From an uncultured Prevotellaceae bacterium (lineage in GTDB: Bacteria; Bacteroidota; Bacteroidia; Bacteroidales; Muribaculaceae), in contig CALBLR010000256.1 in the NCBI GenBank assembly GCA_937896015.1, positions 1-12,945 of the forward strand: a stretch of DNA of 12,945 nt, given 5' to 3'. Shown one piece after another: positions 12,152-12,945 of the stretch. The position numbers and the translations under genes are program-made. The first letter of the stretch is position 1. Every line of letters starts with the position of its first letter. The notes beneath the pieces were generated by a model. The model searched no databases and was not told the DNA's origin. It worked only from the letters and a program-made list of their open reading frames with translations.

Positions 12152-12945
12152 TTAATTATTCCGCTGCTGCCTGCGCAGGGCCGAATAAAAGCTGCGCGCA
12201 AACAGCACTCCGGCCATCAGCAGGGCCACCACAAAGCCGGCGTAGATGCCCGATATGCCCCAGCCCACAGTGAAGGCCAGCACATGCAGCAGCGGTATGC
12301 CCACGGCCACATAGCTCACAAAGGCTATGCGCATCACCGGCATCGACTGGCCTATGCCGCGCAGGGCGTTGGCAAAGGCCACCTGCGTGGCGTCGCCAAA
12401 CTGGTAGGCAGCCAGCAGCCACATCACGCCCAGCGCAATGGCCTGCACGGCGGGGTCGGGCGTGAATGCCGCCACTATCCACCGCCCACCGGCCACAAAT
12501 GTCAGGCTGGCCGTGGCCGCGCACGCCAGTATCAGCACATAGCCCACATGCGCCGCCGCACGCACCCCGGCGGTGTCGCCTGTGCCGCAGCAGTGCGCTA
12601 TCTTGATCGAGGCGGCCGCCCCCACGGCGTAATACACCATGAAGCCTATGCTTCCCAGCATCACCAGCACCTGATAGGCCGCCAGCGTGTTGGCCCCCAG
12701 CCTCGCCACCATCAGCGACGCCGCTGTGAACACTCCCGTCTCCATGCCCATCTGCATGGATATGGGCAGACTAAGCCGAGTCACCCTCATAATCTCGCCC
12801 CGGCTGGTGCGGGCCTTCATGGCCTGCCGTGTGGCCTGCCGGTGCCGCCGCATCAGCAGCAGCGCGGCCGCAAACGCCGCGGCCATGGCCACGCGCGCCG
12901 CCAGGGTGCTGATGCCCGCGCCGTCGAGGCCCATCTCGGGCGCGC
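12152..12945 (-). CDS. MATE-family multidrug/toxin efflux transporter, C-terminal half (partial, runs off right edge)
   Basis: An open frame enters from the right edge (… A-P-E-M-G-L-D-G-A-G-I-S-T) and ends with TAA at 12152-12154. The ATG at 12934 is internal: the frame continues upstream and the text before it ('APE') fits the family. About 260 residues contain several hydrophobic, Ala/Val-rich segments, consistent with about six membrane helices of an inner-membrane transporter. The 'LGANTLAAYQVL' and 'ANALRGIGQSMPVMRIAF' lines are typical of the second half of MATE proteins, which export cationic drugs or metabolites by Na+ or H+ antiport. The charged tail 'RRQQRNN' ends the protein. Substrate and coupling ion cannot be told from this half. 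Confidence 0.88.
   Translation of the reverse strand, partial: APEMGLDGAGISTLAARVAMAAAFAAALLLMRRHRQATRQAMKARTSRGEIMRVTRLSLPISMQMGMETGVFTAASLMVARLGANTLAAYQVLVMLGSIGFMVYYAVGAAASIKIAHCCGTGDTAGVRAAAHVGYVLILACAATASLTFVAGGRWIVAAFTPDPAVQAIALGVMWLLAAYQFGDATQVAFANALRGIGQSMPVMRIAFVSYVAVGIPLLHVLAFTVGWGISGIYAGFVVALLMAGVLFARSFYSALRRQQRNN

Overview
The window looks like chromosomal DNA from a member of the Bacteroidales (Bacteroidota), possibly a Muribaculaceae-type gut bacterium. The family-level guess is weak. The grounds are: perfect Bacteroidetes-type -7 boxes (TAnnTTTG) ahead of all five transcription units whose starts are visible; A-rich rather than Shine-Dalgarno-rich leaders; a CarboxypepD_reg-like outer-membrane protein start; a very large secreted GLUG-repeat protein with a Bacteroidales-type C-terminal tail; and a gamma-alpha fused 2-oxoacid:ferredoxin oxidoreductase (korA-korB), a form common in anaerobic Bacteroidales.

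Layout: every gene except one is on the minus strand. (1) 1-334: start of an outer-membrane protein gene running off the left edge, with a promoter and tandem hairpins in its leader. (2) 556-2248: a two-gene operon of an AraC-type regulator fused in frame to a NifX/MTH1175-like metallocluster-binding domain, followed by a GNAT acetyltransferase. (3) 2464-2757: a divergently transcribed 98-residue protein, probably a dimeric alpha/beta-barrel (ABM-like) fold. It shares a 215-bp dyad-rich control region with the AraC gene. (4) 2879-8839: a 1986-residue secreted protein built of three GLUG beta-helix modules, closed by a strong minus-strand terminator. (5) 9130-12008: korA-korB with a 4-bp ATGA overlap. 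(6) 12152-12945: C-terminal half of a MATE-family efflux transporter, cut by the right edge.

How the genes may work together: korAB is core anaerobic carbon metabolism (2-oxoacid to acyl-CoA with reduced ferredoxin). The GLUG protein and the left-edge gene are cell-surface functions. The most unusual unit is the AraC-NifX/GNAT operon with its divergent small gene. A regulator carrying a putative metal- or cluster-binding domain with a Cys/His-rich tail, facing a small ABM-like protein across a palindrome placed between the regulator's own -33 and -7 elements, could be a compact metal- or redox-sensing switch. The domain order and DNA signals are visible in the sequence; the sensing role is inference. 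No stretch longer than about 290 bp lacks a gene. I saw no tRNA, rRNA, CRISPR array or insertion sequence.
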